This document shows, piece by piece, positions 14,177 to 23,268 of a stretch of DNA of 26,074 nucleotides; within the stretch, counting starts at the first letter, position 1, and each line of letters begins with the position of its first letter. The notes beneath the pieces are model-generated. The model searched no databases. It was not told the DNA's origin and saw only the letters and a list, made by a program, of their open reading frames with translations. Location of the stretch: positions 1,465 through 27,538 of the forward strand of contig DLRM01000017.1 of assembly GCA_002500505.1 (NCBI GenBank), given 5' to 3'. A program made the position numbers and the translations under genes. This DNA is from Planctomycetes bacterium UBA7888 (GTDB lineage Bacteria > Planctomycetota > UBA1135).

Positions 14177-17115
14177 ATCTCCCACTCCGAGACAATCGCA
14201 TCCAGCTGTTCATCAGTACTTTCCCTGGCCACTGATGGCAAATCTCGATTCGTTAGAAGGAAAAGATGAAAGGCCGTAGAAGGGCGCAAATGTCGAGGAC
14301 CCTTTTGGAGGAGTCTCAATAACTCCGATAGAAATTCTTTACTGGGTTCTCCTTCGGGCTTCGGTTTAGGAAGAGAGAATCCGTAATTCGCAGCGCTTGA
14401 AACGAGCCACTCAAGGCCGTTCTCCTGGCTATGCTTCATCCACCAAGCAGCCCAAACGCCAGCCGGGTCGGGCATGTTGCGGAAATCTACCGTTGTGCAG
14501 GTTGCAAGAGCGTGAAGGATTTCGGGGTCGCGAGGATTCGCGGACAGGAATCCCATTAAAGGCTCTGCAGCCAAAGGAATTCCTAAGCGCCCAGCAAGAA
14601 TGGCTGCGCGAGTGGCGACTAAAGAGGATTCATGGCCCAAGTGTTTGGAGTACACAATGACAGAGCTCGAAATACCTCTCTTTCCCAAAGCAAGCGCGAA
14701 GTCTCGTTCTAAAATTCCGCCGGCGAAGTCGGGAAACAGGAGAGCAAAAGCTTGATCCACTTCATCCCCTGGAAGTTGGGCAAGGGCCCGCACAGCATCA
14801 AGGCGCAAACTCGACTCCTCGCCAGGAAGAGCTGCTGCACTCACTGCTTGAAAAGCTCGCGAGTCCCCCAAAACTCCCAAGGCTTGGATAGCTTCACGGC
14901 GAACTGAACGAATCTGATCCGGCTCTGCAAAGGGAAGAATTTGGGTCACAACTTCTTTATCTCCCAACTCGCCCAGACTCCGAATCGCCATTCGAACAAC
15001 CAAGGCATTGGAATCTTCCAAAGCTCCAAGAAGAGCATCGCGGCCCAATGGGCCTGCCTTCCCCAACGCCCGTGCACCTGCAACCCGCACCACCAAACGA
15101 GAGTCCGACAGGCAAGTTTTAGAAAGCTGAGGACCAAACTCATAGAGCCCCTGCAAAAGAAGGTTGGAGCGCAGAGGCTCGCTCAACTCAATCGCCGCAT
15201 TCAAAAAGTCCGGCAAGAGCTGATGGGAGGCGCCGCGTGTGGCCAAGCCAAGAAGTGCTGCCATCAGTTTCGGATGGTGCTGACGAAGAGGAAACTCACT
15301 TAAGCAGCGCTGAGCAAGCTCCGAGCTCCACAGCCCATCAATTCCACGTTGAGAAGAAAGATGATTGCACCATTGCAACAACAGCTCATCCTCAGTAGCC
15401 GACAAACGGTCCAAAGTAATGCCCAGTTTAAATTGCAGAGATTCCAACTCAGTTGAACTATCCCAAGTTGGCAACCGCTCCAGCACGAACTGACTCCGAC
15501 TCTCCTCTGGGCCAAGCCGCTGCCATTCTAAAGAGTCAAATAAATCATCGAGAGAAAGAAGTAGACCGGGAGCCCAAGAGGGTTGGGAGGGACCGAAATA
15601 TGACAAGGGCTTGCGAAGGGGCCCAGCCTGCAATTCCATCTTTAAACGAAGAGCAGATTCTCGGCTTCCATGATTGCCAGGAATGACATCTCTCCCAAAA
15701 ATTCCTGTTCGATCCAAAAGGGAATGCAGGCGACGCAAATCCATTGGACCAATCCATCGCGTATCGTCCCCTTCATGAGAGAAGGGCTCGGCATCAATGC
15801 CTAAAAGAACTCGGCTTTCCCCCTCTTTCGTCCACCGAAAAGACAAAGCGGAAAGGTTTGAAGGATTCAACGAAATTGCGGCGCGAACACCCCGGAAACC
15901 TTGGTGGTTTTCCTCAAGCCAGGAAATCCAAGCGGCTCGGCCTTCTTGGCTTAAGTCCACACCCGAAAACCGAATCAAGCTTCTCTCCGCAAGTTGGGCA
16001 AACCTTGCAAATTGGGGGTAGAAGGAAGAACCAGCAACAGACCGAATGAGCCGATGCAAAATTTCAACATCGGGAATGCCAGAGGCAATGGTCGTGCCCC
16101 CACGGAACTCGTACTCGGCTAAGCAGGCGGCGGCGGCTCCCGACACAAACAGATCGCCGCTCGCCATTCCTTCACGCAGGTAGGGCAGATGGTGGGGACC
16201 AATTAGGAGTTCCCTGCTTTCCCTCTGCATCGAAAGGAGGGCGAAAAGAAAGTAACCCAACTCCAAGCCACCATCCGATTGTTTGAGAAGTGCTTCCAAA
16301 GTCGCCAAATCGCCAGAAGAAGCACGGTCTTCGGAAATACCCGTCAAAATAGAAAGAGCTTCGAAGGCAACGGATACGGATCGATCCCGCAAGGCTTGTT
16401 GCAACAAACTGCGTGTCAGGGGCTCTTCGGAAAAGTTGGCAAGAAGCCGCGCAGCACGAAGCCGCGAATCGCCATCCCGCCCAAACTCTAAAAGTCGAAG
16501 AAGTTCGGGGAGATGAGATGGGGTTGCTTTTCGAGCAAGGCGGGATTCAACGCCTGGGCGCAAACTCTTTCGAGGGTGGGATAGAAGACGAATCGCCTGG
16601 GGAGGAAGAGAGCCCTCTCCCAATCGCAAGGCTGACTCCAAGCAATAACTAGCAACCTTCAAATCCCCAACAGAGCCAGCAGTGTCAACCAGAACCGAGG
16701 CGTCGCCTGCTTCTCCTACAGATTCAAGGAGTCGGGCTCCAAGCTCAATACTTGGCATATGCAAGGAGCTCAAAGCATGCAATCCCGTTTCTCTTGGGGC
16801 CGCCAACCCAAAACCTCGCAAACGAGCAAGGTATTTCCGGGTGAGCTCTTCGGAAATGTTCTTCTCTTTTTCAAACTCAATCCAAACCGACACCACTCGG
16901 CCTTCTTGACCTTCCCAATGGCTCGGGAGAACTGGCTTTCCCTCGACAACCCTTCCTTCAGGAGAAGGCTCTTGATCGGCCTCCTCTACAAGCGGAGGGC
17001 TAGGAACGGGTTCGGGGTACTCAATCTGGCCCCAAGCTGGCAGGACACAGAAAGTAGAGACGAGAAGTGGGTGCGATAGGCGCAAGGTAGAAGGGAGGTT
17101 GGGGCAGTGGCCCAT
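14152..17115 (-). CDS. Large secreted HEAT-repeat protein
   Basis: This 987-residue protein has a likely signal peptide (hydrophobic 16-27, cleavage near AWG at 27-29) and then a Pro/Glu-rich linker. Helical HEAT-like repeats cover about 100-330 and 560-870, clearest in the second block near 670-800, with periodic L-x-D-x-x-x-x-V-R-x-x-A-x-x-A-L-G units. Trp-rich linkers (AAWISWLEEN, AAWWMKH) after repeat blocks are common in planctomycete HEAT proteins. The middle, near 400-560, has no repeats that I recognise. No catalytic motif is visible, so an extracytoplasmic scaffold or binding role is most likely. It starts 12 nt after recG and overlaps the transglycosylase gene, which may point to a cell-wall setting. 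Exact function unknown. Confidence 0.88.
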   Translation of the reverse strand: MGHCPNLPSTLRLSHPLLVSTFCVLPAWGQIEYPEPVPSPPLVEEADQEPSPEGRVVEGKPVLPSHWEGQEGRVVSVWIEFEKEKNISEELTRKYLARLRGFGLAAPRETGLHALSSLHMPSIELGARLLESVGEAGDASVLVDTAGSVGDLKVASYCLESALRLGEGSLPPQAIRLLSHPRKSLRPGVESRLARKATPSHLPELLRLLEFGRDGDSRLRAARLLANFSEEPLTRSLLQQALRDRSVSVAFEALSILTGISEDRASSGDLATLEALLKQSDGGLELGYFLFALLSMQRESRELLIGPHHLPYLREGMASGDLFVSGAAAACLAEYEFRGGTTIASGIPDVEILHRLIRSVAGSSFYPQFARFAQLAERSLIRFSGVDLSQEGRAAWISWLEENHQGFRGVRAAISLNPSNLSALSFRWTKEGESRVLLGIDAEPFSHEGDDTRWIGPMDLRRLHSLLDRTGIFGRDVIPGNHGSRESALRLKMELQAGPLRKPLSYFGPSQPSWAPGLLLSLDDLFDSLEWQRLGPEESRSQFVLERLPTWDSSTELESLQFKLGITLDRLSATEDELLLQWCNHLSSQRGIDGLWSSELAQRCLSEFPLRQHHPKLMAALLGLATRGASHQLLPDFLNAAIELSEPLRSNLLLQGLYEFGPQLSKTCLSDSRLVVRVAGARALGKAGPLGRDALLGALEDSNALVVRMAIRSLGELGDKEVVTQILPFAEPDQIRSVRREAIQALGVLGDSRAFQAVSAAALPGEESSLRLDAVRALAQLPGDEVDQAFALLFPDFAGGILERDFALALGKRGISSSVIVYSKHLGHESSLVATRAAILAGRLGIPLAAEPLMGFLSANPRDPEILHALATCTTVDFRNMPDPAGVWAAWWMKHSQENGLEWLVSSAANYGFSLPKPKPEGEPSKEFLSELLRLLQKGPRHLRPSTAFHLFLLTNRDLPSVARESTDEQLDAIVSEWEIWLANLLD

Positions 17116-17127
17116 TCTAGAATAGGG

Positions 17128-19131
17128 TTAGCTCTTGTTTTGTAGCCAGATACGGACTTCCGGAGTACATAAGGCCTCGACTAGGTCCCCATCCTGCTCC
17201 GGCCTAAAGATTTGAAAATCGTTTCGACCATGCTGGCGCGTTCCAGAGAAGGCACCTGGACCTCGCTGAGCTAGGTCCAGATTAGCCACGGTAAACCCGT
17301 CCTGACACTCTTCGAGCTGCCGGAGTCTAGGGAGGGCTCCCTTCTCTGAAAAAAGAATGCAAGTTCCTTTGTCGCCTTCGGCTCCCCTAGCCAATCGCCC
17401 CCGCAATTGGTGCAAGCTGGCCAAACCGAAGCGCTGGGCTTGTAGTACCGCCATCCAGGGAATGGCCGGTATGTCTAATCCAACCTCGACGACAGTCGTC
17501 CCTAAAAGCACCTGAGTCTTCCCTTCGCGAAAAGCGGCCACCCTCGATTCAATTTCTTCTCCCGAAAGTCGGCCATGAACAATGGAAACAGGAATCTCAG
17601 GCCACCACTCTTGTTGAATCTCCTTTGCCAATTCGAGAAGCCCGTTAGCACCATCAATATGAGGAGCCACCACAAATGTAGATTCTCCTTTTTGGAGCCG
17701 AACAAAATGTTCTGCTGCCCATTTTCCCCAGTAGGACAATTCGTGAACTTCGGTAAAAATCTCCCCTCCTGTACCCGGGCGAGAGCGCAACTCACAAGGC
17801 TCCAGGGCGCCGTAGTGAGACCAAGCTAACGTGCGAGGAATTGGGGTTGCGGTCATAGTAAGCACATGGGGTTGACTCCCTTTAGAAACCAATTTGGCCT
17901 TTTGTCGAACTCCAAACCGATGCTGTTCATCAAAGATGACCAAACCCAAGTTCCCAAACTGAACATCATCGGAAAAAAGTGCGTGGGTGCCAATGGCTAG
18001 AACGGGGCGGGCGTCTCCCCCGGGCTGGCTGGAGATGTGTTGCCTGTTCTTTCGGCGAGTTTTGGCATCGTCGTCACCAAAAAAACCGACCACCTGAAGC
18101 TCTGCACCCATTAACCAATTCCGAAAGGTATTCAAATGTTGCCGCGCCAAGATTTCTGTTGGTGCAAGAAGTGCAACCTGCTTTCCCTCCGCTGCAACGG
18201 CAAGGGCCAATGCAAAAGCTACTGCGGTCTTCCCCGACCCCACTTCTCCATGAAGCAAGCGACGCATTGACTGGCCCGATTCCAAATCCTGGCGGAGTTT
18301 TTTCAATACCCCTTTTTGTTCCTTGGTTAATTCGAAGGGAAGCCTTTCCAAAATGCGGTCCCAGACTCTTTCTTCCAGCCGCATTCCACTTGCGGATTCC
18401 ATTACTCCAAGGCTTTGCAATCGACGCTGTTCTCGCGCCAAAACTTCGCCCCAAGCTAATCGACGCCTGCCAACTTGAGTTTCTTCAAGCTTAGTCGGTC
18501 GGTGAATCTTGGAAAGAGCTTCTTCCAGACTAGGGACGCCGACTTGTTCGCGAAGACTTTCAGGAATAGGGTCTTGAATAGGAATTACCTTTTCCAAGGC
18601 GAGCAAAATCGTCCGGCGCAAAAATTTTCCCGACATGCTTTCCACATCAGCATAAAGGGGAATCGGGCTGCTCTCGTGAAAAGACGACTCCTCTATTAGT
18701 TTTGGAGAATGGAGTTGGACTCCCTGCTTCAAGGAGACCGTCCCTTCAACCCATAACTGTCGGCCTAGCGGGAAAGCGTTTCGCAGGTAAGGCTGGTTGA
18801 ACCAGGGAATTATGCAACTGGATTCGCCATCGTCCATCCTCACGCAAACCACAGCACGTCGACCAAAACCCCGCACCCATGTTTTCTCAACCGTCCCACG
18901 CACCCTCACTAATGTCCCCTCCAATTCAGGCAAACAAGTAATGCTGGTCACCATGCCCGGTTCGGCGTACCCCTTTGGGAGCAAACGAAGGAGTTGGCCA
19001 ATATCGGTCATCCCTAACTCTTTTCGGAAGCTTGCCAAGCGTTTCGGTCCAATGCCCTCTAAATCCCCCAAAGGCGCAGCCATCAAATCCATGGGTTCGG
19101 GAAACTCGGAGACGTCGGCACTGGTTATCAC
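17128..19131 (-). CDS. recG: ATP-dependent DNA helicase RecG
   Basis: This 667-residue protein (E. coli RecG has 693) shows the RecG order of parts: an N-terminal wedge/OB region at about 15-160, the helicase domain with Walker A GEVGSGKT at 295-302, DEQHRFGV at 401-408, TATPIPRT at 427-434, and a second RecA domain with TTVVEVGLDIP and LHQLRGRLARG. The E. coli form has DVGSGKT, so Glu for Asp is a mild change. RecG remodels stalled forks and branched junctions. The GTG start at 19131 is uncertain: AGGAGG directly abuts it, leaving no normal spacing, and ATG 19092 is the next in-frame choice. It is the first gene of the run down to the M1 peptidase. Confidence 0.96.
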   Translation of the reverse strand: MITSADVSEFPEPMDLMAAPLGDLEGIGPKRLASFRKELGMTDIGQLLRLLPKGYAEPGMVTSITCLPELEGTLVRVRGTVEKTWVRGFGRRAVVCVRMDDGESSCIIPWFNQPYLRNAFPLGRQLWVEGTVSLKQGVQLHSPKLIEESSFHESSPIPLYADVESMSGKFLRRTILLALEKVIPIQDPIPESLREQVGVPSLEEALSKIHRPTKLEETQVGRRRLAWGEVLAREQRRLQSLGVMESASGMRLEERVWDRILERLPFELTKEQKGVLKKLRQDLESGQSMRRLLHGEVGSGKTAVAFALALAVAAEGKQVALLAPTEILARQHLNTFRNWLMGAELQVVGFFGDDDAKTRRKNRQHISSQPGGDARPVLAIGTHALFSDDVQFGNLGLVIFDEQHRFGVRQKAKLVSKGSQPHVLTMTATPIPRTLAWSHYGALEPCELRSRPGTGGEIFTEVHELSYWGKWAAEHFVRLQKGESTFVVAPHIDGANGLLELAKEIQQEWWPEIPVSIVHGRLSGEEIESRVAAFREGKTQVLLGTTVVEVGLDIPAIPWMAVLQAQRFGLASLHQLRGRLARGAEGDKGTCILFSEKGALPRLRQLEECQDGFTVANLDLAQRGPGAFSGTRQHGRNDFQIFRPEQDGDLVEALCTPEVRIWLQNKS

Positions 19132-19451
19132 CCTCCTAATTTAACGCCAAGAGACCATTATGCTTCCCCTTTCCCCAAGCGTTACTCCAGGGCAACAATT
19201 AGAACCCTCACAAACCCTATTTCCCGTGGTACGCGCTAGAGACCGGTTTCTAGGTTTTCTGGAAGTTTCCCCTCAAGTCCTCCGTCGAAAAGCCGTTGAA
19301 AGAAATGCCCACGCTTGAGACTTTTTGCCGTAAGCATGGGTGTGAGCCTAGAGGATGGCTCACCCGGTTTTCCGGGGTATGAAGAGGGAAATGAGCGCTG
19401 CGCCTGGGGGGGTGCGGCGCTCTTACTTCTTGAAGGGCGTATCATCCCTTA
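19132..19451 (+). promoter_or_regulatory. Divergent intergenic region with a multi-hairpin leader before the SDR gene
   Basis: This 320-base gap separates the divergent recG and SDR genes. The half nearest the SDR gene holds four inverted repeats in a row: 19342-19348 with 19357-19363 (GTGAGCC/GGCTCAC, 8-nt loop), 19363-19367 with 19372-19376 (CCCGG-TTTT-CCGGG), 19393-19404 with 19411-19422 (12 pairs including two G-T, 6-nt loop), and 19433-19437 with 19446-19450 (AAGGG/CCCTT, 8-nt loop). The last would hide the only Shine-Dalgarno-like AAGGG of the SDR gene. I see no clear promoter. The recG side has AGGAGG next to the GTG start and little else. Confidence 0.55.
19393..19422 (+). repeat. Long G+C-rich hairpin in the SDR leader
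   Basis: The arms 19393-19404 and 19411-19422 pair over 12 positions, with 10 Watson-Crick and two G-T pairs, around a loop of TGGGGG. This is the most stable-looking element in the leader. No T-tract follows, so it is not a simple intrinsic terminator. A structured 5' leader or a small RNA are the two options. Confidence 0.6.
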
Positions 19452-20231
19452 ATGGACTTCAAAGAAAAATACGGATCCTGGGGCCTCATTACTGGAGCAT
19501 CCGCTGGCCTAGGGACTTGTTATGCCAGAGCCATGGCTGAGATGGGTCTGAACCTAGTTTTGGTCGCACGCCGCGAGGAACGTCTCCATCAATTGGCGGA
19601 AGAGTTGGAAAAGACAAATGGAATTAAAACCCTTTGTCTTCCATTGGATTTAACTGAGGAGGCGGCTATTGAAATTCTGGGAGCAAAAACAAGTAGCCTG
19701 GAGATTGGGCTCTTTGTAAACAATGCGGGGTTTGGTTATTTAAATTCTTTTCTTGAGCAAAAAGATTCCAACATTTCCAAAATGATTCGATTGAATTGTG
19801 AAATTCCAGCCCGCTTGAGCCGCTTATTCTTGGCTCCCATGGCCGAGCGAAAACGAGGTGGCATGATTGTTCTAGCAAGTGCTGCCGCCTATCTTCCCAC
19901 TCCCCCCATGTCCGTCTATGGCGCAACGAAGGGCTTTGATCTCCTATTAGGAGAATCTCTAGCCATGGAAATGCGATCTTTCAATGTGGATGTTCTTGTT
20001 GTTTCTCCAGGGCATACCGATACGGAATTCCATGGTGTTGCCGGGGCTCAAAGTGCCGTTGTGGGCGGGACTGCCTGCCCAGAAGATGTCGTAAAACAGA
20101 GTTTTCGATTGCTCGGAAAACGCATTAGTTTTGTACACGGAGTCCACAACTTTTTCTTAACCTGGCTCACTCGTTTTGTGCCTCGTTCCGTTGTGGCTCG
20201 CCTTTCTTTTTTGGCGCTCAAAAACCGCTAA
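19452..20231 (+). CDS. Short-chain dehydrogenase/reductase (SDR)
   Basis: This 259-residue classical SDR has the cofactor motif TGASAGLG (14-21), NNAG (90-93), Asn115, Ser143, and the YGATK catalytic Tyr156/Lys160, with PGH at 186-188. VARREERL at 38-45, basic after the second strand, favours NADP(H). The substrate cannot be deduced; close relatives are often annotated as acyl-ketone or fatty-acid-like reductases. The C-terminus, after 225, is hydrophobic and basic (FFLTWLTRFVPRSVVARL), which could place the enzyme at the membrane. It is transcribed alone on the plus strand behind a hairpin-rich leader, and its stop is one base from the stop of the convergent cca gene. Confidence 0.94.
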   Translation: MDFKEKYGSWGLITGASAGLGTCYARAMAEMGLNLVLVARREERLHQLAEELEKTNGIKTLCLPLDLTEEAAIEILGAKTSSLEIGLFVNNAGFGYLNSFLEQKDSNISKMIRLNCEIPARLSRLFLAPMAERKRGGMIVLASAAAYLPTPPMSVYGATKGFDLLLGESLAMEMRSFNVDVLVVSPGHTDTEFHGVAGAQSAVVGGTACPEDVVKQSFRLLGKRISFVHGVHNFFLTWLTRFVPRSVVARLSFLALKNR

Positions 20232-20232
20232 C

Positions 20233-21624
20233 TCAACGAGAGCACTTCTGCTTCAGCCAATCCAAGGAAGCTTCTCGGTCTGGGAGTTTCCCATCGAGTT
20301 GAAGTTCAAAAGCCTCGGACAAAATCTTTCCAATTTCCGGCCCCGGCTCCAGACCCATATCAAGCAAATCTTGGCCCTGGAGATAGGGTTTCGGCTCAGA
20401 ATCTTTGACCCCTAAATCAGCGGCGCGATTCAAAAGCCAACGCCCCGGCTCCCATTCTTGCCACGAGGGCATGTTGTGACAGTCGCGCCCAGCGGCGTCA
20501 GACCAGGCCACGCGGACCAAAGCAGGGATTTCAACCCGCAAGGCCAGACGGCGAATGGCGCCATCCCCTACTTTTGGAGCAAAGAAATATTGGGTTGGGC
20601 GAAGATGGTCTTGCGCCAACGCAGCCACTTTGCCCGCAACCCCTTCTTGATTGCTAATTCTTTTGAAAAACTTGTGACTCCGCTTGGCGCCGAGATTGTC
20701 GTGATTCGGTGACCGCCAGCGGCCACGCGCAAAGGAAGTTGTTTCAGCCTTGCCCAAGTCGTGGCAAAGAATCCCAAGCATTTCTACCCAAGGGTCCTCC
20801 ATTTCTTCTCGGATGGTTGCGCCAGCATTTAAGCACAAACAAGTGTGGCGGAAGACATCGCCTTCAGGGTGCCAAACAGGATCCTGGGGGATTCCGCGCA
20901 TGGCGTCGAGTTCTGGAAACCAACGGAGAGCGCCGAGATTGGCAAGGCACTGCAAGCCCAAACCAGGAAAAGCACCGCGCAAAAGCAAGCCACGCCATTC
21001 TTTCTCATAACGCTCCACAGGAAGCTCAGACAAATCTTGCTCCCAACAAAGAGAAACTGTCTCAGGCGCAACGGCCCACCCAAAGCGAGCGACAAAACGA
21101 GCGGCGCGGAGAACGCGGAGGGGGTCTTCAGAAAAAGCGGAAGACACGTGACGTAAAAGCCCCAACTTTAAATCTCGCTGCCCATGAAAGGGGTCCACAA
21201 TCTCGCCGGTAAGGGGATCCATTAGCATGGCATTGACCGTGAAGTCGCGCCGTGAAGAAGCCTCTTCAGGTTTCATGTTAGGGTCTGCCTGGATGGAGAA
21301 CCCTTTGTGCCCCGGCCCGGTTTTAGATTCCCTACGCGGGAGAGAGATTTCAATCTCACCGGAGTCAGTCGCAAGGTGCAACACGGCGAATTGTTGACCC
21401 ACGCAGTGAACTTTGCCAAAGGGCAAAATTGTTTTTTCCAAAATCTCAGAATCTAAACCATACACCTCAAGGTCAGCGTCTTTGGGCGGCAAACCAAGCA
21501 GCGAATCTCGTACCGCGCCTCCGACGAGAAAAGCCTGACCCTCTGCCTTCTTGCATGCAGTGGCAATCTTTCCGACAAGGTCCCCTAGTCCAGGGTCGGC
21601 GAAGGCAGGGAGGTTGGCAACCAT
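20233..21624 (-). CDS. cca: CCA-adding tRNA nucleotidyltransferase with HD domain
   Basis: This 463-residue class II enzyme has the nucleotidyltransferase head GGAVRD (35-40), the metal-binding DADLEV (49-54), RRDFTVNAM (125-133) and the neck motif EDPLRVLRAARF (166-177). An HD region follows, with His260 and CHDLGK at 287-292, as in E. coli CCA, where it has phosphatase and phosphodiesterase activity. It repairs or adds the CCA end of tRNA; the length and HD domain make poly(A) polymerase less likely, though the two are not always separable by sequence. It starts 9 nt after the second sulfatase-fold gene of this block, with no clear ribosome-binding site, and ends one base from the convergent SDR stop. 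Confidence 0.95.
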   Translation of the reverse strand: MVANLPAFADPGLGDLVGKIATACKKAEGQAFLVGGAVRDSLLGLPPKDADLEVYGLDSEILEKTILPFGKVHCVGQQFAVLHLATDSGEIEISLPRRESKTGPGHKGFSIQADPNMKPEEASSRRDFTVNAMLMDPLTGEIVDPFHGQRDLKLGLLRHVSSAFSEDPLRVLRAARFVARFGWAVAPETVSLCWEQDLSELPVERYEKEWRGLLLRGAFPGLGLQCLANLGALRWFPELDAMRGIPQDPVWHPEGDVFRHTCLCLNAGATIREEMEDPWVEMLGILCHDLGKAETTSFARGRWRSPNHDNLGAKRSHKFFKRISNQEGVAGKVAALAQDHLRPTQYFFAPKVGDGAIRRLALRVEIPALVRVAWSDAAGRDCHNMPSWQEWEPGRWLLNRAADLGVKDSEPKPYLQGQDLLDMGLEPGPEIGKILSEAFELQLDGKLPDREASLDWLKQKCSR

Positions 21625-21633
21625 GACGTCAGC

Positions 21634-23268
21634 TTAGAAGTAACCCAGCTCACGCATGGCATCGATGACATCTGGGGCAAGGCGGTCTCTATCAGAATCG
21701 AGCGGAGCTGAACCCCGCTGTTCCAGGAAAAACTCCAAGTAACCCGAGACTTGGTCTGCCGGTGGAGGCGGTTTTTCTTCCATGCGTGAGAGTTCAAGAG
21801 GGTCGCGCATGAGGTCATAAGCCTCCCAAGGCTTAAGCCAAGCAATCGAATCGGGGACGCCGCGAGATGGGCGGGGTTTACGCTTCATAATCTCGGAAGA
21901 CACGACTAAGTTCCGAATCAGCTTCACATTGGCAAAACGACACATCGCATTATCAAAAGCAGCGTGCCTAGATTCCGCATAAATCGGGACTTCCGGAAGA
22001 CTTTGATTGAAAAGGGCAGGAGCCCAAGAACGGCCTGGCAAGCCTTCTGGAGAGTCTAGGTTGAGAAGATCGAGAAGACTTGGAAGAAAATCAACATGGG
22101 AGACAGGAGTCAAGTTTTCTCCAGCTTTGACACCGGGAATTTTGAGCCAAAAGGGGACTCGGATTTGTTCTTCATAAAGAAGATCTCCGTGATCCGTCGC
22201 GCCATGTTCCCCCAAAGCTTCCCCATGGTCTGCGGTAAAGAAAATCCAAAGAGGGCGGGCGTTCCCAGAACGGTTTTCTTGAATTTGGTTCACGAAGTTC
22301 GCCAGCAAGTTTCGGGAATAAAGAAGCTCGCCATCGTAGGCCACTTGCCAAGAGCGAACTTCGGATGCTTGGTAACCCAGGGCAGGACCCGTTTCCCATG
22401 CCTGCATTTCAGATGACTGCAAAAACTCACTAGAGGGAGGCTCGTATGGCCAATGGGGCTCAAATAGATGGGCCCACAAAAATCGAGGCCTATCTGGAGG
22501 CGCCGCTTTCCAAAGTTCAAGAGCTTTCCCCAAAGTCTCGGAACCCGAACGGGTCACTTGCCCAGCACCAAACAAAGAAAAGAACGGTCGAATGAGTCGA
22601 AAAGGATTCAGAAATCGATACCGACCTCGCACTCCACCTTCAACGCCTGCAAATTCCTTAAAGCCAATACCAAATCCAAATGCTGGGTCGAGATGAACGA
22701 CAGAAGGAGCGGCCATTGTGAAGTATCCCGCTTCGCGAAGGACTTCGGCAAGGGTGGGTGCATCTCCTAGCTTGCCTCCATTGTTGAAGAGACGGTGCTG
22801 GTGTGGATGAAGCCCCGTAAATAAACTCGCGTGAGCGGGAGCGGTGAGCCCAATGGTCGTGTAAGCAATGGGGAAATGGAAACTCCCATCTTCAAGCCCG
22901 TCTCCCCCATAGGATCTTGAAACCGCGTGCCAGCGGTCGGCGCGAGTTGTATCCAGCGTCACGAGCAAAATGTCAGGGTGCTCTGTGTTCGCAGTCGTCT
23001 CGCCTTCAAAGTTTCCGAATAATCCAAAGCAAATGAAAAGAAGAACAAAGGAGAAGAGAGTTTTCAAAATAACCGAAGGAACTCGAGGCAAAAAACGACG
23101 AAGAAGTACGGAAAAAAAGCCAAAAATAAAAGCGTAAAAAACCGCTGCCTGGCACAGTAATTCGAATTCTATACTTCCTACGCCCTCCACGAAGGCAAGA
23201 AAGGCCCCAAAACTAAAGCCCATCAAAAAGGAGTTGTGCGCGGTGACCTTAGTTTCTTTCTTCGACAT
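21634..23268 (-). CDS. Membrane sulfatase-fold enzyme with Thr nucleophile (2 of 3)
   Basis: This 544-residue protein has about three N-terminal membrane segments (12-30, 38-56, 66-87), with GFSFGAFLAFVEG like the first helix of the paralogue at 9027. The sulfatase-type fold shows LDTTRAD (Asp106), FTADHGE (Asp347, His348) and a later DHGDLLYEEQIRVP segment. The active-site loop is T142-A-P-A-H-A-S-L-F-T-G, so Thr replaces the formylglycine Cys/Ser and His replaces the usual Arg. The start is ATG 23268; TTG 23274 is the alternative. It overlaps the upstream paralogue gene by 20 nt. The protein ends in MRELGYF. A role on surface lipids or glycans is inferred from the topology and the neighbouring glycosyltransferase. 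Substrate unknown. Confidence 0.92.
   Translation of the reverse strand: MSKKETKVTAHNSFLMGFSFGAFLAFVEGVGSIEFELLCQAAVFYAFIFGFFSVLLRRFLPRVPSVILKTLFSFVLLFICFGLFGNFEGETTANTEHPDILLVTLDTTRADRWHAVSRSYGGDGLEDGSFHFPIAYTTIGLTAPAHASLFTGLHPHQHRLFNNGGKLGDAPTLAEVLREAGYFTMAAPSVVHLDPAFGFGIGFKEFAGVEGGVRGRYRFLNPFRLIRPFFSLFGAGQVTRSGSETLGKALELWKAAPPDRPRFLWAHLFEPHWPYEPPSSEFLQSSEMQAWETGPALGYQASEVRSWQVAYDGELLYSRNLLANFVNQIQENRSGNARPLWIFFTADHGEALGEHGATDHGDLLYEEQIRVPFWLKIPGVKAGENLTPVSHVDFLPSLLDLLNLDSPEGLPGRSWAPALFNQSLPEVPIYAESRHAAFDNAMCRFANVKLIRNLVVSSEIMKRKPRPSRGVPDSIAWLKPWEAYDLMRDPLELSRMEEKPPPPADQVSGYLEFFLEQRGSAPLDSDRDRLAPDVIDAMRELGYF

Noticed and set aside
19391..19422. Resemblance of GAGCGCTGC...GGCGCTC to the SAH riboswitch core
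   Set aside because: The flanking P1 helix and the conserved CAGGCTC-like segment are absent, and the neighbour is an SDR rather than an SAH-recycling gene.
19355..19540. Small open frame in the SDR leader, running into the SDR gene in another frame
   Set aside because: Most of it overlaps conserved SDR codons, and the leader part is made of inverted repeats; no supporting ribosome site.
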